DNA of 56,956 nt from an uncultured Bacteroidales bacterium (GCA_934693135.1 CAKUVA010000011.1:1-56956); one strand, 5' to 3'; positions 44,595 through 53,620 are shown, counted from the stretch's first letter. The notes: generated from the sequence alone by a model not told the origin. Made by a program: numbers and translations.

Positions 44595-45908
44595 TTATAT
44601 TCTATCACATTCTCTGACTCTTGAGCCATAAATAGCATATACAAGCATCACAAGTTCACATACTAAAGCTATAGTCCAAGTCCATTGCCAACTACTTAGC
44701 ATATCAGCCATAGCCCCCTGAAGAACAGGGAAAATTGCACCACCAAATACTCCCATCATGAAGATTCCAGAAGCTTTTGATGTGTATTCCTTCAGTCCTG
44801 TTACAGCGAGCGTAAAGACACAACTCCACATTACAGAATGACATAGTCCTACAGAAACAAGTAACCAAAGATTTTCTGTAATCATAGATATGACAATCAA
44901 CACCGAAGCTATCAAAGTAGTGGCAAATAGCAGGATGCGAGGTGAAATTTTATTAAAAAAACTAAATACGAGCCTGCCTATCATAAGGCCACCCCAGTAT
45001 AAAGTCGCAAGTAACGCTGGAATACCCAAATCAAGTCCACAAAGGACAAGGTGTTCATTTCCGAAAAATGATAAACCATGACCAGACTCAATGAGTTCCA
45101 TTGCATGGAGGTTAACATTAACTCCGACAGAGACTTCAGTCCCGACATAGAAAAATATTGCAATAACCCCAAGCGTGAGATGCCTGAACGACCATATACT
45201 CCGCTTAAGTTTACCTTTTTCAGCTCTCGTTCCTTCTATATCAGGAAGACTGAGTCGAGATGTTACAAGCGTCGTCACTATAATACATAATGCAAGTAAC
45301 AGGAAAGGAACCATCAGTTGATCAGCCGTAACACTCTCAAGAGAAACTCCTGAGAAAATTACACCCGTAACAAAAAATGGTGCTATAGTAGTACCGAATG
45401 AATTTATCGCACATACGATATTCATTCGCTGAACAGGCTGCGTTCCAGGAAGTTGATATGCTGAGACATATGGATTTATAACAACCTGAAGCAACGCTGC
45501 AGATGTTCCCATAAGATAAGACCCCAAAAGGAATATGAAATATCCATATGGAACTGTATCTTCGCCAATACGCACTGTAGCTTCAGTAAAATGCACTACA
45601 AACCACGAAGACAGTGCAAAGAAAAGCAACCCGGCTATCATAAAAGAGAGAGCCCTTAGAAGGGTTTTCTTATAACCGACCAAGTTAATCCATTTCCCCC
45701 CGATAAAGCTATTCAAATAGCCCAAAAAGAAAAAAAATGAAATAAGGGTTGTCAATGTATTCCTAAGTTCATCCGCCCCAGATAAAAATGCGATCTTAAG
45801 TGGCCCTTGGAACTGTCCATTGACAGTTGTAAGAAATCCGACAATAAAGTAAATGAATGTCAGTACGGCAAATGGGCCAAGACCATAGTTTTTCTGTTTA
45901 TCAATCAT
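44595..45908 (-). CDS. Sugar MFS transporter (FucP/GluP family)
   Basis: Proton-coupled sugar symporter of the major facilitator superfamily, 437 residues with about 12 membrane helices. The N-terminal block GPFAVLTFIYFIVGFLTTVNGQFQGPLK and the FSYFFLGYLNSFIGGKW-like region resemble the FucP / glucose-galactose transporter group. The substrate (fucose, glucose or galactose) cannot be told. An acidic substrate-binding pattern is not obvious. Upstream, 321 bp of non-coding DNA include a likely small RNA with its own terminator, and a -7 box at 45940-45947 close to the gene. Confidence 0.9.
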   Translation of the reverse strand: MIDKQKNYGLGPFAVLTFIYFIVGFLTTVNGQFQGPLKIAFLSGADELRNTLTTLISFFFFLGYLNSFIGGKWINLVGYKKTLLRALSFMIAGLLFFALSSWFVVHFTEATVRIGEDTVPYGYFIFLLGSYLMGTSAALLQVVINPYVSAYQLPGTQPVQRMNIVCAINSFGTTIAPFFVTGVIFSGVSLESVTADQLMVPFLLLALCIIVTTLVTSRLSLPDIEGTRAEKGKLKRSIWSFRHLTLGVIAIFFYVGTEVSVGVNVNLHAMELIESGHGLSFFGNEHLVLCGLDLGIPALLATLYWGGLMIGRLVFSFFNKISPRILLFATTLIASVLIVISMITENLWLLVSVGLCHSVMWSCVFTLAVTGLKEYTSKASGIFMMGVFGGAIFPVLQGAMADMLSSWQWTWTIALVCELVMLVYAIYGSRVRECDRI

Positions 45909-45939
45909 CTCTTATCTTGATTAATTAATTCTAGTTTTA

Positions 45940-45947
45940 CAAATTTA
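45940..45947 (-). promoter_or_regulatory. Possible -7 box of the sugar MFS gene
   Basis: TAAATTTG on the minus strand, 31 nt upstream of the ATG. It would let the transporter be expressed independently of the upstream terminated transcript. No -33 match. Confidence 0.4.
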
Positions 45948-46026
45948 GAAAATTTATCATAAACTTACATTATTTTCCATCAGAAGGTTGGTGAAAATAT
46001 AAAAATCGTTTTATAATATTCTACAA

Positions 46027-46056
46027 CAAAAAAGCCCTTAAGTTATAAGGACCTTT
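46027..46056 (-). terminator. Terminator of the putative small RNA (or attenuator)
   Basis: On the minus strand CCTTA and TAAGG form a 5-bp stem extended by AAAG/CTTT pairing across a small internal loop, followed by TTTTTT. It stands about 120 nt upstream of the sugar MFS gene and about 115 nt downstream of a consensus promoter. Confidence 0.7.
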
Positions 46057-46172
46057 TAAATCGTTGAGTAATGACGCCTCACGCGCAAAAACTCACACTA
46101 ACCACATAATTAATAACACTAAAACTAATAACCAACGAGCTATGCTTGGGAGAACCCCTTCATTAACTCAAC
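46028..46172 (-). ncRNA. Putative structured small RNA (6S/Bacteroidales-1-like layout)
   Basis: A region with no ORF is bounded by an exact consensus promoter (46175-46205) and an intrinsic terminator (46027-46056), predicting a transcript of about 140 nt. Its 5' end GTTGAGTTAATGA (46172-46160) pairs with TCATTACTCAAC (46074-46063), closing a long stem with one bulge; the interior holds a GGG-GTTCT-CCC hairpin and U-rich segments. A promoter-defined RNA with a long terminal stem next to a terminator is the layout described for Bacteroidales-1/6S-type RNAs. The class is only a suggestion; an attenuating leader of the sugar transporter is the alternative. Confidence 0.6.
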
Positions 46173-46174
46173 TG

Positions 46175-46205
46175 CAAATTTACTGCTTTTTTATATTTTT
46201 ACAAA
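46175..46205 (-). promoter_or_regulatory. Consensus promoter of the putative small RNA
   Basis: Minus strand TTTG (46205-46202), 19-nt spacer, TAAATTTG (46182-46175), an exact match to the Bacteroidota consensus. Expected start near 46170. Confidence 0.7.
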
Positions 46206-46229
46206 CTTTTTTACAATTTATACAATTTT

Positions 46230-47426
46230 TTATTCTACATATAGCAGTAGACCCTTAAGATATTCTCCTTCCGGATGGTAAATATTAACTGCATGATCTG
46301 CAGGCTGATTCAGTCTATCTAATATGCGGACTCTTCGATGTGTCTGTGCTGCAGCAGAGAACACGGCAAGAGCAAATGCTTCCTTATCTACCACTTGAGA
46401 GCAACTGAATGTAAATACTAAACCTCCGGACGCAACCTTGGAAATCGCAGCTGCATTAAGACGCTGATATGCACGAAGAGCATTCCTCAATGCTCCTCTG
46501 TGTTTTGCAAAAGCTGGGGGATCAACAATCATCAAATCATATTTTCCTTCAGGGACATCACGCAAGAAATCCAATGCATCAGTGCAAATTCCAGTGTGCC
46601 TTGATGGATCAAAACCACCTAAACGAACATTCTTTTCTACTAAATCCATAGCTTTGGCAGAACTATCCACAGAATCTACATGTTTCGCCCCTGCACCTAA
46701 AGCATATATTGAGAACCCACCAGTATAACAAAAGAGATTCAGCACATTACGACCTTTAGCATACCTATTCACAAGAGATCTATTCTCTCTCTGATCAAGG
46801 AAAAAGCCTGTTTTCTGTCCTTCTGTCCAATTCACTATGAATTTAAATCCATTCTCCATGACAATCTGCTCATCATCAGCAAAACCCTCTTTTTTGTAAA
46901 GGTAGCCATCTACGAGATCAAGCCCAGCCTTAAAAGGCGCAGTTCCAGAACTTTTATCATAAATAGCTTTCAACTTGTCTCCATAGATTTTCACCAATGC
47001 ATCAGAAATCTGCCTCTTTGCTCTGAACATGCCAGCGGAATGAGCCTGCATAACACAAACGCCATCATAATAGTCAACTATCAAACCAGGAAGCCCATCT
47101 CCCTCTCCATGCACGAGCCTATAACAGTTCGTGCTGATTGATGATTCAGCAAGCCCCACGGAAACTCGAAGACGATATGCTCGCGAAAGCATATCAAGCC
47201 AAAACGCGGCATTGATATTATCAGATTCAAAGCTGAGAACTCTGACAGCTATTGAACCTATCTGATAATGCCCTGCTGCAAGAAACTCACCATCAGAACT
47301 ATATACTCCGACGACATCTCCCTCGGCTGGCGTCCCTATAATTTGCGCAATCGCCCCAGAGAACACCCATGGGTGAAATCTTTTAAGGGAATCTTCTCTA
47401 CCTTTTTTCAGTATTATCTTTGCCAT
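46230..47426 (-). CDS. rlmI: 23S rRNA (cytosine-5-)-methyltransferase, RlmI family
   Basis: Class I SAM-dependent rRNA methyltransferase, 398 residues. The N-terminal PUA domain (ILKKGREDSLKRFHPWVFSGAI, about 1-75) is followed by the RlmI EEHD-like domain (EGDGLPGLIVDYYDGVCVMQ) and the catalytic domain with WTEGQKTGFFLDQRENR, NLFCYTGGFSIYAL, VDPPAFAKHRGA and catalytic-cysteine FTFSCSQVV. Probably makes m5C in 23S rRNA; the precise position is inherited from the E. coli family member. It overlaps the exonuclease gene by 29 bases. Confidence 0.93.
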   Translation of the reverse strand: MAKIILKKGREDSLKRFHPWVFSGAIAQIIGTPAEGDVVGVYSSDGEFLAAGHYQIGSIAVRVLSFESDNINAAFWLDMLSRAYRLRVSVGLAESSISTNCYRLVHGEGDGLPGLIVDYYDGVCVMQAHSAGMFRAKRQISDALVKIYGDKLKAIYDKSSGTAPFKAGLDLVDGYLYKKEGFADDEQIVMENGFKFIVNWTEGQKTGFFLDQRENRSLVNRYAKGRNVLNLFCYTGGFSIYALGAGAKHVDSVDSSAKAMDLVEKNVRLGGFDPSRHTGICTDALDFLRDVPEGKYDLMIVDPPAFAKHRGALRNALRAYQRLNAAAISKVASGGLVFTFSCSQVVDKEAFALAVFSAAAQTHRRVRILDRLNQPADHAVNIYHPEGEYLKGLLLYVE

Positions 47427-48207
47427 TTATCTTTCCAGTCTTTTTGTTTCTATATCTTCTTTGGAAATACCTGCGACGTTTCTCCCGACGTCTTTTCTTG
47501 GATTCAGACATTGTCTTTCCATCTTCAGGCATACTTTCTGTTTTAACTTCCACAGGCTGTGCTAGCTCAACCTTGATTTTAGGAGTAACAGGATGAGGAT
47601 GAAGTTCTTCCTCTGAAAGAGGTGCCTTCTCTGACTTCATCAATTTGTTATACATTTCGCGACATACCCACGCGTCTGTGGCAGCATATTTCTGTTGTGG
47701 TTCCGACAAAACATCAGCTTCCCAATTTGAAAGTTGCTGTGTCTTAGATATTTTCACGCCGAGTATTATCGCAGACATCTTCTTGACACTCTTATCCTTA
47801 ATTCCGTATTCCCATACTATCTTCTGCAGATCCACGAAATTACTAGGTTCAAACTGACAATATCGCTGTAACCCCCTCAAATCGTCATGTACAGCAGCAC
47901 CCACCTTGATTATATTCTTGTTGGCCATCAGCTTGCAAAGCCGTTTGTCGAGTCCTAAAAGTTTAATTCTAAACAAGAATGCTTCCTTCGCTCCAGAAAG
48001 CTGAAGAAGAGACACACCATACTTAGGTTGGTCAGGAGAAAAACATGGTCTTGACTCAGTATCGAATCCTATTACTTTCTGATTCCGCAAATATCGAATC
48101 GCATATTCCAATTCAGGCCCAGGTCTGTCAATCACATGAATTCTTCCCTCAAACACAGCTAAATCCAATCCCTCTATCTCATCTAACTGAACACTACTTT
48201 GATACAT
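47398..48207 (-). CDS. 3'-5' exonuclease, DEDDy type (RNase D/WRN-like)
   Basis: Exonuclease domain of about 190 residues with Exo I FDTES, Exo II in AAVHDDLRGLQ and Exo III YAATDAW, the DEDDy arrangement of RNase D and WRN exonucleases. After it comes a low-complexity tail of about 70 residues that is strongly basic (KKRRREKRRRYFQRRYRNKK), probably nucleic-acid binding. ATG 48207 (MYQSSVQLDE) is preferred; ATGs at 48231 and 48216 lie deeper in the preceding gene. It overlaps the lipoprotein gene by 14 bases and rlmI by 29, so the group is tightly coupled. Confidence 0.88.
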   Translation of the reverse strand: MYQSSVQLDEIEGLDLAVFEGRIHVIDRPGPELEYAIRYLRNQKVIGFDTESRPCFSPDQPKYGVSLLQLSGAKEAFLFRIKLLGLDKRLCKLMANKNIIKVGAAVHDDLRGLQRYCQFEPSNFVDLQKIVWEYGIKDKSVKKMSAIILGVKISKTQQLSNWEADVLSEPQQKYAATDAWVCREMYNKLMKSEKAPLSEEELHPHPVTPKIKVELAQPVEVKTESMPEDGKTMSESKKRRREKRRRYFQRRYRNKKTGKINGKDNTEKR

Positions 48208-49441
48208 ACTCCTCATACGTTTTTTGGGCAAAACTCTTCATAAAAGATATTTGATCTTCACTCATATACCTCTCATTCATCTCTACTGTTAGAAAACTTT
48301 CCAACTCCGAGCCTGGAGCCCTATTATACTTGAAATCATCCGAAAATCTTCCATCGTCATAATAGTATCCGACCGCCAAATCTGGAACAGGTACGACTGC
48401 AAACATTTCCATTGCTGGATAAGCAACCCGATGTGTAAACCCATTCATCTTCCTCAAATAAGATATGCAATCTGCGACCATTGAAGTCCTTGCGTCAATA
48501 AATTCAAAGTTATCAGACAAGAAAGCCTTATATGTCATTAGACTATCGTTCGATTCCGCAAGAAGCGCATGAAATATTGAATTCAGAGAGTCAGCCCTCA
48601 TTGGGATATCATCTACAAGAACTACATCCAAACGCGTTCGCTGCCCTGCAGAGCGATACATTCTGAAAAAAGACAACATACGTTGCATTATGGTTCCACC
48701 ATGTTGAGGACAAATCATGTCATATTTTAATGACGGATATTCTTTTTCCAATTCAGATGATAAAGCAGAATAAACGCCATCTCCGAGAATCTGTTCTGAG
48801 GTCCAGACTGCAATAGATGCATTTTCGCCTCCATGTCTTTTCATAGCATAACGAAACATGGAATGTATCGGTGATATTACATCAATATCTGCCCTTGTGC
48901 CATTCACCAAAGCCATTATGTCAGAATAGCCAAATGCGGAGGAATACGATGACGATAGAACGACAACCTTAGAATGGTTCTTTCCTATTCTGTCTTCCTT
49001 GTCATAAGGACTCAGAAAACACGATGTGTCCACCACATTGATAAAATTCTTGACATTCAATTCTTTAAGATATGATTCATTTTGTTTTTCCACATATCCG
49101 TGATATGGAGAATTAGCCTCATCACATACAACCGAAATAGTCTCTCCAGAAAAATCAGGTAGCCCATCAGATACCATTCTTCCGTTCACATTGTCAAAAT
49201 GATCACAACAAAGAAATTCATCTGAAATGAACATAGCATCATTCGCCGGTCCTATTATAGAAATCACGCCATTGGAGCCAGATTCTCCGGCATTTTTCAC
49301 AATATTATATACAGTTGTGGTCGTATCAGAAAGAATCGACTTAACATAAGGTATAGACAAAGGGTCACCGGCCCCACGATTTGCACATGAAACCATGAAG
49401 GTCGGCGACACTATTGATAATATAATCAGCAGTCTGTTCAC
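48194..49441 (-). CDS. Lipoprotein of unknown function (non-ATG start)
   Basis: I do not recognise this protein of about 415 residues. The open frame extends upstream into glnN, but the true start is most likely GTG 49441 (or TTG 49447), giving a short signal peptide ending in the lipobox FMVSC (Cys19). The mature part has alternating alpha/beta segments (VISIIGPANDAMFISDEF, KVVVLSSSYSSAFGY, RLDVVLVDDIP), loosely like a two-lobed periplasmic-binding fold. It follows glnN by about ten bases and overlaps the exonuclease gene, so it is transcribed with them. A link to nitrogen metabolism is possible but unproven. Confidence 0.75.
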   Translation of the reverse strand: MNRLLIILSIVSPTFMVSCANRGAGDPLSIPYVKSILSDTTTTVYNIVKNAGESGSNGVISIIGPANDAMFISDEFLCCDHFDNVNGRMVSDGLPDFSGETISVVCDEANSPYHGYVEKQNESYLKELNVKNFINVVDTSCFLSPYDKEDRIGKNHSKVVVLSSSYSSAFGYSDIMALVNGTRADIDVISPIHSMFRYAMKRHGGENASIAVWTSEQILGDGVYSALSSELEKEYPSLKYDMICPQHGGTIMQRMLSFFRMYRSAGQRTRLDVVLVDDIPMRADSLNSIFHALLAESNDSLMTYKAFLSDNFEFIDARTSMVADCISYLRKMNGFTHRVAYPAMEMFAVVPVPDLAVGYYYDDGRFSDDFKYNRAPGSELESFLTVEMNERYMSEDQISFMKSFAQKTYEEYVSK

Positions 49442-49451
49442 AATCAATTTT

Positions 49452-51626
49452 TTAGAAAAATAAGAGCTCCCGATACTTAGGCAAAGGCCATAGCTCATCA
49501 TCGACAAGCATCTCCAAATGGTCAGCGCTGTAACGCACTTTGTCCATCTCATCCTTCACCTCAGTTGAATACAGATAAGCTCTTTCAGCCATATCTTCGA
49601 CTTTGTTAGCTTTTTTACGAGCTTCAACAAGAGCCTCGACATCGGTCGATATATTATTTACGAAACCTGATATTTTTTTATATGTCTCCATATCGGCTTT
49701 GCAGAGTGTCTTGAACTCATCTCCGAAAACTTCTTTACAACCTTGAATGCTCTTGACAAGGATATTCTGATAACCTACAGCCGCCGGAATTACATGATTC
49801 AAGCATACATCCCCGATAAGTCTTGCTTCAATCTGAAGTTTCTTGACATAAGTTTCATTAAGCACTTCATATCTCGCTTGAGACTCTGCAGGAGAAAGGA
49901 CACCGAGTTTCTCGAACATATCCACTGTATCTTTCTCAAGGAATACCTTATATGCTTCAGGGACATTGCGTACAGCCTTGAGTCCTCTGCGAGCAGCCTC
50001 ATCTTCCCATTCCTTGCTATATCCATTGCCTTCGAACATTACATCTTTTGACTCTGATATAAATTTTCTTACAATGGTAAGAACTGCACTCTGACGATTT
50101 TCCCCTTTGGCTTCAAGAGCTTCAGCTTCCTTACGGAATTCATTGAGGCTCTCTGCAACAATGGAATTAAGAACATAAGTAGCACTTGCAGCATTTGCAG
50201 ATGAGCCAACAGCTCTAAATTCGAAACGATTTCCTGTAAAAGCAAATGGAGATGTTCTATTTCGATCCGTATTATCCTGTACAATCTCAGGAATGGAGCT
50301 AACCATCTGAATAGAAGCCTTCCCAGCCTCGACGTCAGAAGGATCTTTCATAGCCAATATACTATCGAAGATATTGGACAATGTAGAGCCTGAAAAGATT
50401 GACATCACTGCAGGTGGAGCTTCATGTCCACCAAGACGATATGAATTGTTCAATGTACATACTGACGACATCAGAAGATAATTGTGCTTGTAGATCGCGC
50501 GTACAACTGATGCATAGAATGCAAGGAACTGGAGGTTCTTCGTAGGTGTCTTGCCTGGAGAAAGAAGATTCACGCCAGTGTCTGTCTGCATAGACCAGTT
50601 GCAATGCTTTCCACTACCATTGATACCATCAAATGGTTTTTCATGGAAAATCACCTTCAAATGATGCTTCTCTGCAACTTTAGGCATGAGTATCATAAGC
50701 AACATGTTCTGGTCAATTGCCTTAGTAGCCTCGCAGAATACTGGCGCACATTCGAACTGATTAGGAGCCACCTCATTATGTCTTGTCTGAAGCTGTATTC
50801 CAAGTTTATAGGCCTCAGTCTCAAAATCCTTCATAAAGGCCTCTACCCTACTCGGTATCGCACCAAAATAGTGGTCTGATAGCTGTTGGTCTTTAGCCGA
50901 GGTATGACCGATAACTGTTCTGTCACAAAGTTTAAGATCCGGACGAGCATTGTACAACGCCTCGTCAACCAAGAAGTACTCTTGTTCAAGTCCGACATTG
51001 ACAGAAACAGCCTTTACAGACTTGTCAAAGAGGTTTGCTACTGATGTCGCGGCACTGCTGAGCGCCTGTATTGACCTAAGGTTAGGAACTTTCATGTCGA
51101 GAGCTTCGCCTGTATATGACACGAATACAGATGGAATACACAATGTTTCATCAAGAATGAATACAGGAGAGTTAGGATCCCATGCAGAATATCCTCTGGC
51201 TTCAAAGGTATTGCGCAGTCCGCCGCTTGGGAAACTAGATGCGTCAGGCTCCTGCTGAACTAATGCGCTTCCGCTGAATCGCTCAAATGCCTGACCATCT
51301 TTCACGGTAATGAAAGCCTCATGTTTTTCTGCAGTTGTTCCAGTAAGAGGCTGAAAGAGATGGGTATAATGTGTAGCGCCCTTCTCCGTAGCCCAAGTCT
51401 TCATGGCTGAAGCAATTTCATTGGCGACAGCCCTGTCGATCTTCTTGCCGAACTTTACAGCAGCCTGAACAGAGTCATAAGCAGTCTGAGACATGTATCT
51501 CCTCATTTTGGCGAGGTCAAACACATTTTCCCCGAAGAAAGCCGATATCGGCCTCTTCTCAACGAAATAGCGCCCTGTAGTGTGGGCAGCAGCTTCGTCC
51601 AAAGCTCTTTGTCTGAAAGTTGACAT
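49452..51626 (-). CDS. glnN: Glutamine synthetase type III
   Basis: Assimilates ammonium by making glutamine from glutamate and ATP. The 724-residue length and N-terminus (TGRYFVEKRPISAFFGENVFDLAKMRRYM) are those of GSIII, the large form typical of Bacteroidota. GS signatures include VGLEQEYFLVD, HNEVAPNQFECAPVF, FDGINGSGKHCNWSM and NRTSPFAFTGNRFEFRAVGSS. It heads a minus-strand run with the lipoprotein, exonuclease and rlmI genes. Its -7 box sits back to back with that of the divergent aminotransferase. Confidence 0.97.
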   Translation of the reverse strand: MSTFRQRALDEAAAHTTGRYFVEKRPISAFFGENVFDLAKMRRYMSQTAYDSVQAAVKFGKKIDRAVANEIASAMKTWATEKGATHYTHLFQPLTGTTAEKHEAFITVKDGQAFERFSGSALVQQEPDASSFPSGGLRNTFEARGYSAWDPNSPVFILDETLCIPSVFVSYTGEALDMKVPNLRSIQALSSAATSVANLFDKSVKAVSVNVGLEQEYFLVDEALYNARPDLKLCDRTVIGHTSAKDQQLSDHYFGAIPSRVEAFMKDFETEAYKLGIQLQTRHNEVAPNQFECAPVFCEATKAIDQNMLLMILMPKVAEKHHLKVIFHEKPFDGINGSGKHCNWSMQTDTGVNLLSPGKTPTKNLQFLAFYASVVRAIYKHNYLLMSSVCTLNNSYRLGGHEAPPAVMSIFSGSTLSNIFDSILAMKDPSDVEAGKASIQMVSSIPEIVQDNTDRNRTSPFAFTGNRFEFRAVGSSANAASATYVLNSIVAESLNEFRKEAEALEAKGENRQSAVLTIVRKFISESKDVMFEGNGYSKEWEDEAARRGLKAVRNVPEAYKVFLEKDTVDMFEKLGVLSPAESQARYEVLNETYVKKLQIEARLIGDVCLNHVIPAAVGYQNILVKSIQGCKEVFGDEFKTLCKADMETYKKISGFVNNISTDVEALVEARKKANKVEDMAERAYLYSTEVKDEMDKVRYSADHLEMLVDDELWPLPKYRELLFF

Positions 51627-51655
51627 AATTCATTAGATTTTGTTAAGTACGTCCA

Positions 51656-51663
51656 CAAAGGTA
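51656..51663 (-). promoter_or_regulatory. Probable -7 box of glnN
   Basis: TACCTTTG on the minus strand, 30 nt upstream of the glnN ATG. It lies 11 bp from the plus-strand -7 box at 51675, so the two promoters overlap head-out. Confidence 0.5.
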
Positions 51664-51674
51664 AAAAAAAACAC

Positions 51675-51682
51675 TATCTTTG
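51675..51682 (+). promoter_or_regulatory. Probable -7 box of the aminotransferase gene
   Basis: TATCTTTG matches the consensus; expected start near 51689. A GCC-TTCG-GGC hairpin followed by a T run (51688-51707) falls at the very 5' end of the transcript. Confidence 0.5.
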
Positions 51683-51724
51683 TAAATGCCTTCGGGCTTA
51701 TTTTTTTACTTAAAACGAAAAACA

Positions 51725-52927
51725 ATGGCTAAAATTTCTCACAAAGCTGAAATAATGCCAGCTTCTGCTATCAGAAAGTTGGTGCCGTTCGCTGATGCCG
51801 CCAAGGCAAACGGGACAAAAGTCTATCACCTCAATGTCGGCCAGCCTGACATTAAATCTCCAGAATGTGCTTTGGAGGCTGTCCGTCACAATACTCTCGA
51901 CCATGTATCATATACGAACTCGGCTGGTCTCATCGAACTCCGAAAAGGCTTAGTCGAGAAATACTATAAGAGAATCGGTATTGATATAGAAGTTCCTGAA
52001 CTCATCGTGACTGTAGCCGGCAGTGAGAGTGTCAATCTCTCATTACAGATTGCATGCGATGAAGGTGATGAAGTGATTGTGCTCGAACCATTCTACACTA
52101 ACTACAATACATTTGCATTCATGAACGGCATCACCCTGAAAGCCGTCCATACAGACATCCGTCAAGGTTTCAAGGTTCCAGATATGGCTGAATTCGAGAA
52201 GCTTATCACGCCTCGAACTAAAGCTATTCTCATAAGCAATCCTGGTAACCCTACCGGCACATTATACACGAAAGAGAATATGCTTGCACTCGGAGAAGTA
52301 GCCAAGAAGCATGATCTTTTCCTCATATCAGATGAAGTCTATCGTGAATTCTGCTATACTGACGAGCCTCATTTCTCTGCGATGAATATACCGGGATTGG
52401 AACAAAATGTTATTCTTATTGACTCTGTATCAAAGAGATACAATCTATGTGGCTGCCGTATAGGTTGTATAATCTCACACAACAAAGATGTAATGGGTGC
52501 GGCAATGAAATATGCACAAGCTCGCCTTTGTCCTCCTGTTTTCGGACAAATTGCGGCCCTCGGTGCTCTTGACACACCTCAAGAATATTTCGATGCAGTT
52601 AAGGAAGAATACATAAAGAGAAGAAACTATATGGTCGGACGTCTTAATGAGATGAGCGGAGTGTATTCCCCTCTTCCTATGGGCGCATTCTACACTATAG
52701 CTGAAATTCCTGTAGACAACGCTGAAAGCTTTGCAAAATGGATGTTGACTGATTTTAGGTATGAAGGACAGACCACTATGGTTACCCCTGCCGCATCATT
52801 CTACAAAACGCCTAATACTGGCACAAATCATATCCGTGTGGCTTATGTACTTGAGGTTCCAGAGCTTGAGAAAGCATTGGATGTTCTCGAACATGGTCTT
52901 TCAGAATATCCCGGAAGATTAAAATAA
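51725..52927 (+). CDS. PLP-dependent aminotransferase (aspartate aminotransferase family, class I/II)
   Basis: Transaminase of 400 residues, fold type I. Recognisable motifs are HLNVGQPDIKSPE, ISNPGNPTGTLYTKENM, ISDEVYREFCY and the PLP-lysine segment LIDSVSKRYNLCGCRIG, with the substrate-carboxylate arginine in TNHIRVAYVL. ATG 51725 gives MAKISHKAEIMPASAIRKL, the usual N-terminus; an upstream ATG at 51686 falls at the predicted transcription start. It is probably an aspartate or broad amino-acid aminotransferase. It diverges from glnN and may be coordinated with it. Confidence 0.93.
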   Translation: MAKISHKAEIMPASAIRKLVPFADAAKANGTKVYHLNVGQPDIKSPECALEAVRHNTLDHVSYTNSAGLIELRKGLVEKYYKRIGIDIEVPELIVTVAGSESVNLSLQIACDEGDEVIVLEPFYTNYNTFAFMNGITLKAVHTDIRQGFKVPDMAEFEKLITPRTKAILISNPGNPTGTLYTKENMLALGEVAKKHDLFLISDEVYREFCYTDEPHFSAMNIPGLEQNVILIDSVSKRYNLCGCRIGCIISHNKDVMGAAMKYAQARLCPPVFGQIAALGALDTPQEYFDAVKEEYIKRRNYMVGRLNEMSGVYSPLPMGAFYTIAEIPVDNAESFAKWMLTDFRYEGQTTMVTPAASFYKTPNTGTNHIRVAYVLEVPELEKALDVLEHGLSEYPGRLK

Positions 52928-52960
52928 TTGTCTTAAGAACTAATTTACACTTTCCACAGG

Positions 52961-53602
52961 CTATCCGGCAGAAATGCCGAGAATAGACAAAATTTTCGGA
53001 ATCAACATACTATAAAGGTACTCCTCCTCCATGAAGTGAGTACCTTTATATATTTTATACGAATTTTTTCCGAAATGACGTTCCCAATTCGTAACACTAA
53101 CAACACCCCATCGACGATAACTATCATCCGTTCCAAAAAAAGCAAAGAAATAATCTCCATCAGAAGCACAATTAAAAACTTGTCTACGAATACCTCGATA
53201 ATGAGACAATATTTTCTGCGTAAAATCAAGAGACTGCCGATCCCCTGGCCTTGGTTTGAAAAATATTTTCATAAATTTAGCCGATCCAGGGATATGACTT
53301 GCAAATGACATCCAACATGACGCTCCAATCGCAGGTGACACGAAAATATGAGGGACACCTCGAATTCGAATCGCATGCAGAGCTCCAAGAGACTCTCCTA
53401 TAACTAGCTGAGGATGAAGTTCATCAAACCATGATGAAATCTGTCTCCATGCTATATCCGGATCAATGTCGTATGTCCTTACTATCACATCTATATGAAC
53501 TCCCGAATCAACATAATTATTTATATTTTCAGAAAGGATTGATGGTATCCGGCTATCTCCTCCGCCTCCCATTCCGTGGACATATAATATAATATACTTC
53601 AT
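52961..53602 (-). CDS. Small alpha/beta-hydrolase-like protein
   Basis: A 213-residue cytoplasmic protein with an alpha/beta-hydrolase pattern: an oxyanion-type HGMGGGG near the N-terminus (residues 9-15), nucleophile elbow GESLG with Ser71, an aspartate candidate in CASDGDYFF and a C-terminal histidine in YKGTHFMEEE. The short size resembles YqiA-like esterases. A catalytic triad is therefore plausible but unproven. It is monocistronic and convergent with the aminotransferase gene. Confidence 0.75.
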   Translation of the reverse strand: MKYIILYVHGMGGGGDSRIPSILSENINNYVDSGVHIDVIVRTYDIDPDIAWRQISSWFDELHPQLVIGESLGALHAIRIRGVPHIFVSPAIGASCWMSFASHIPGSAKFMKIFFKPRPGDRQSLDFTQKILSHYRGIRRQVFNCASDGDYFFAFFGTDDSYRRWGVVSVTNWERHFGKNSYKIYKGTHFMEEEYLYSMLIPKILSILGISAG

Positions 53603-53620
53603 TTCCCTTATGGTTTTTCG

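Noticed and set aside
46064..46258. 64-codon plus-strand open frame across the sRNA region
   Set aside because: No family, low-complexity C-terminus, and it runs antisense to a promoter-stem-terminator unit and into rlmI.
49442..49552. N-terminal extension of the lipoprotein frame into glnN
   Set aside because: The extra 37 residues come from the other frame of the glnN 3' end; a short signal peptide and lipobox start naturally at GTG 49441.
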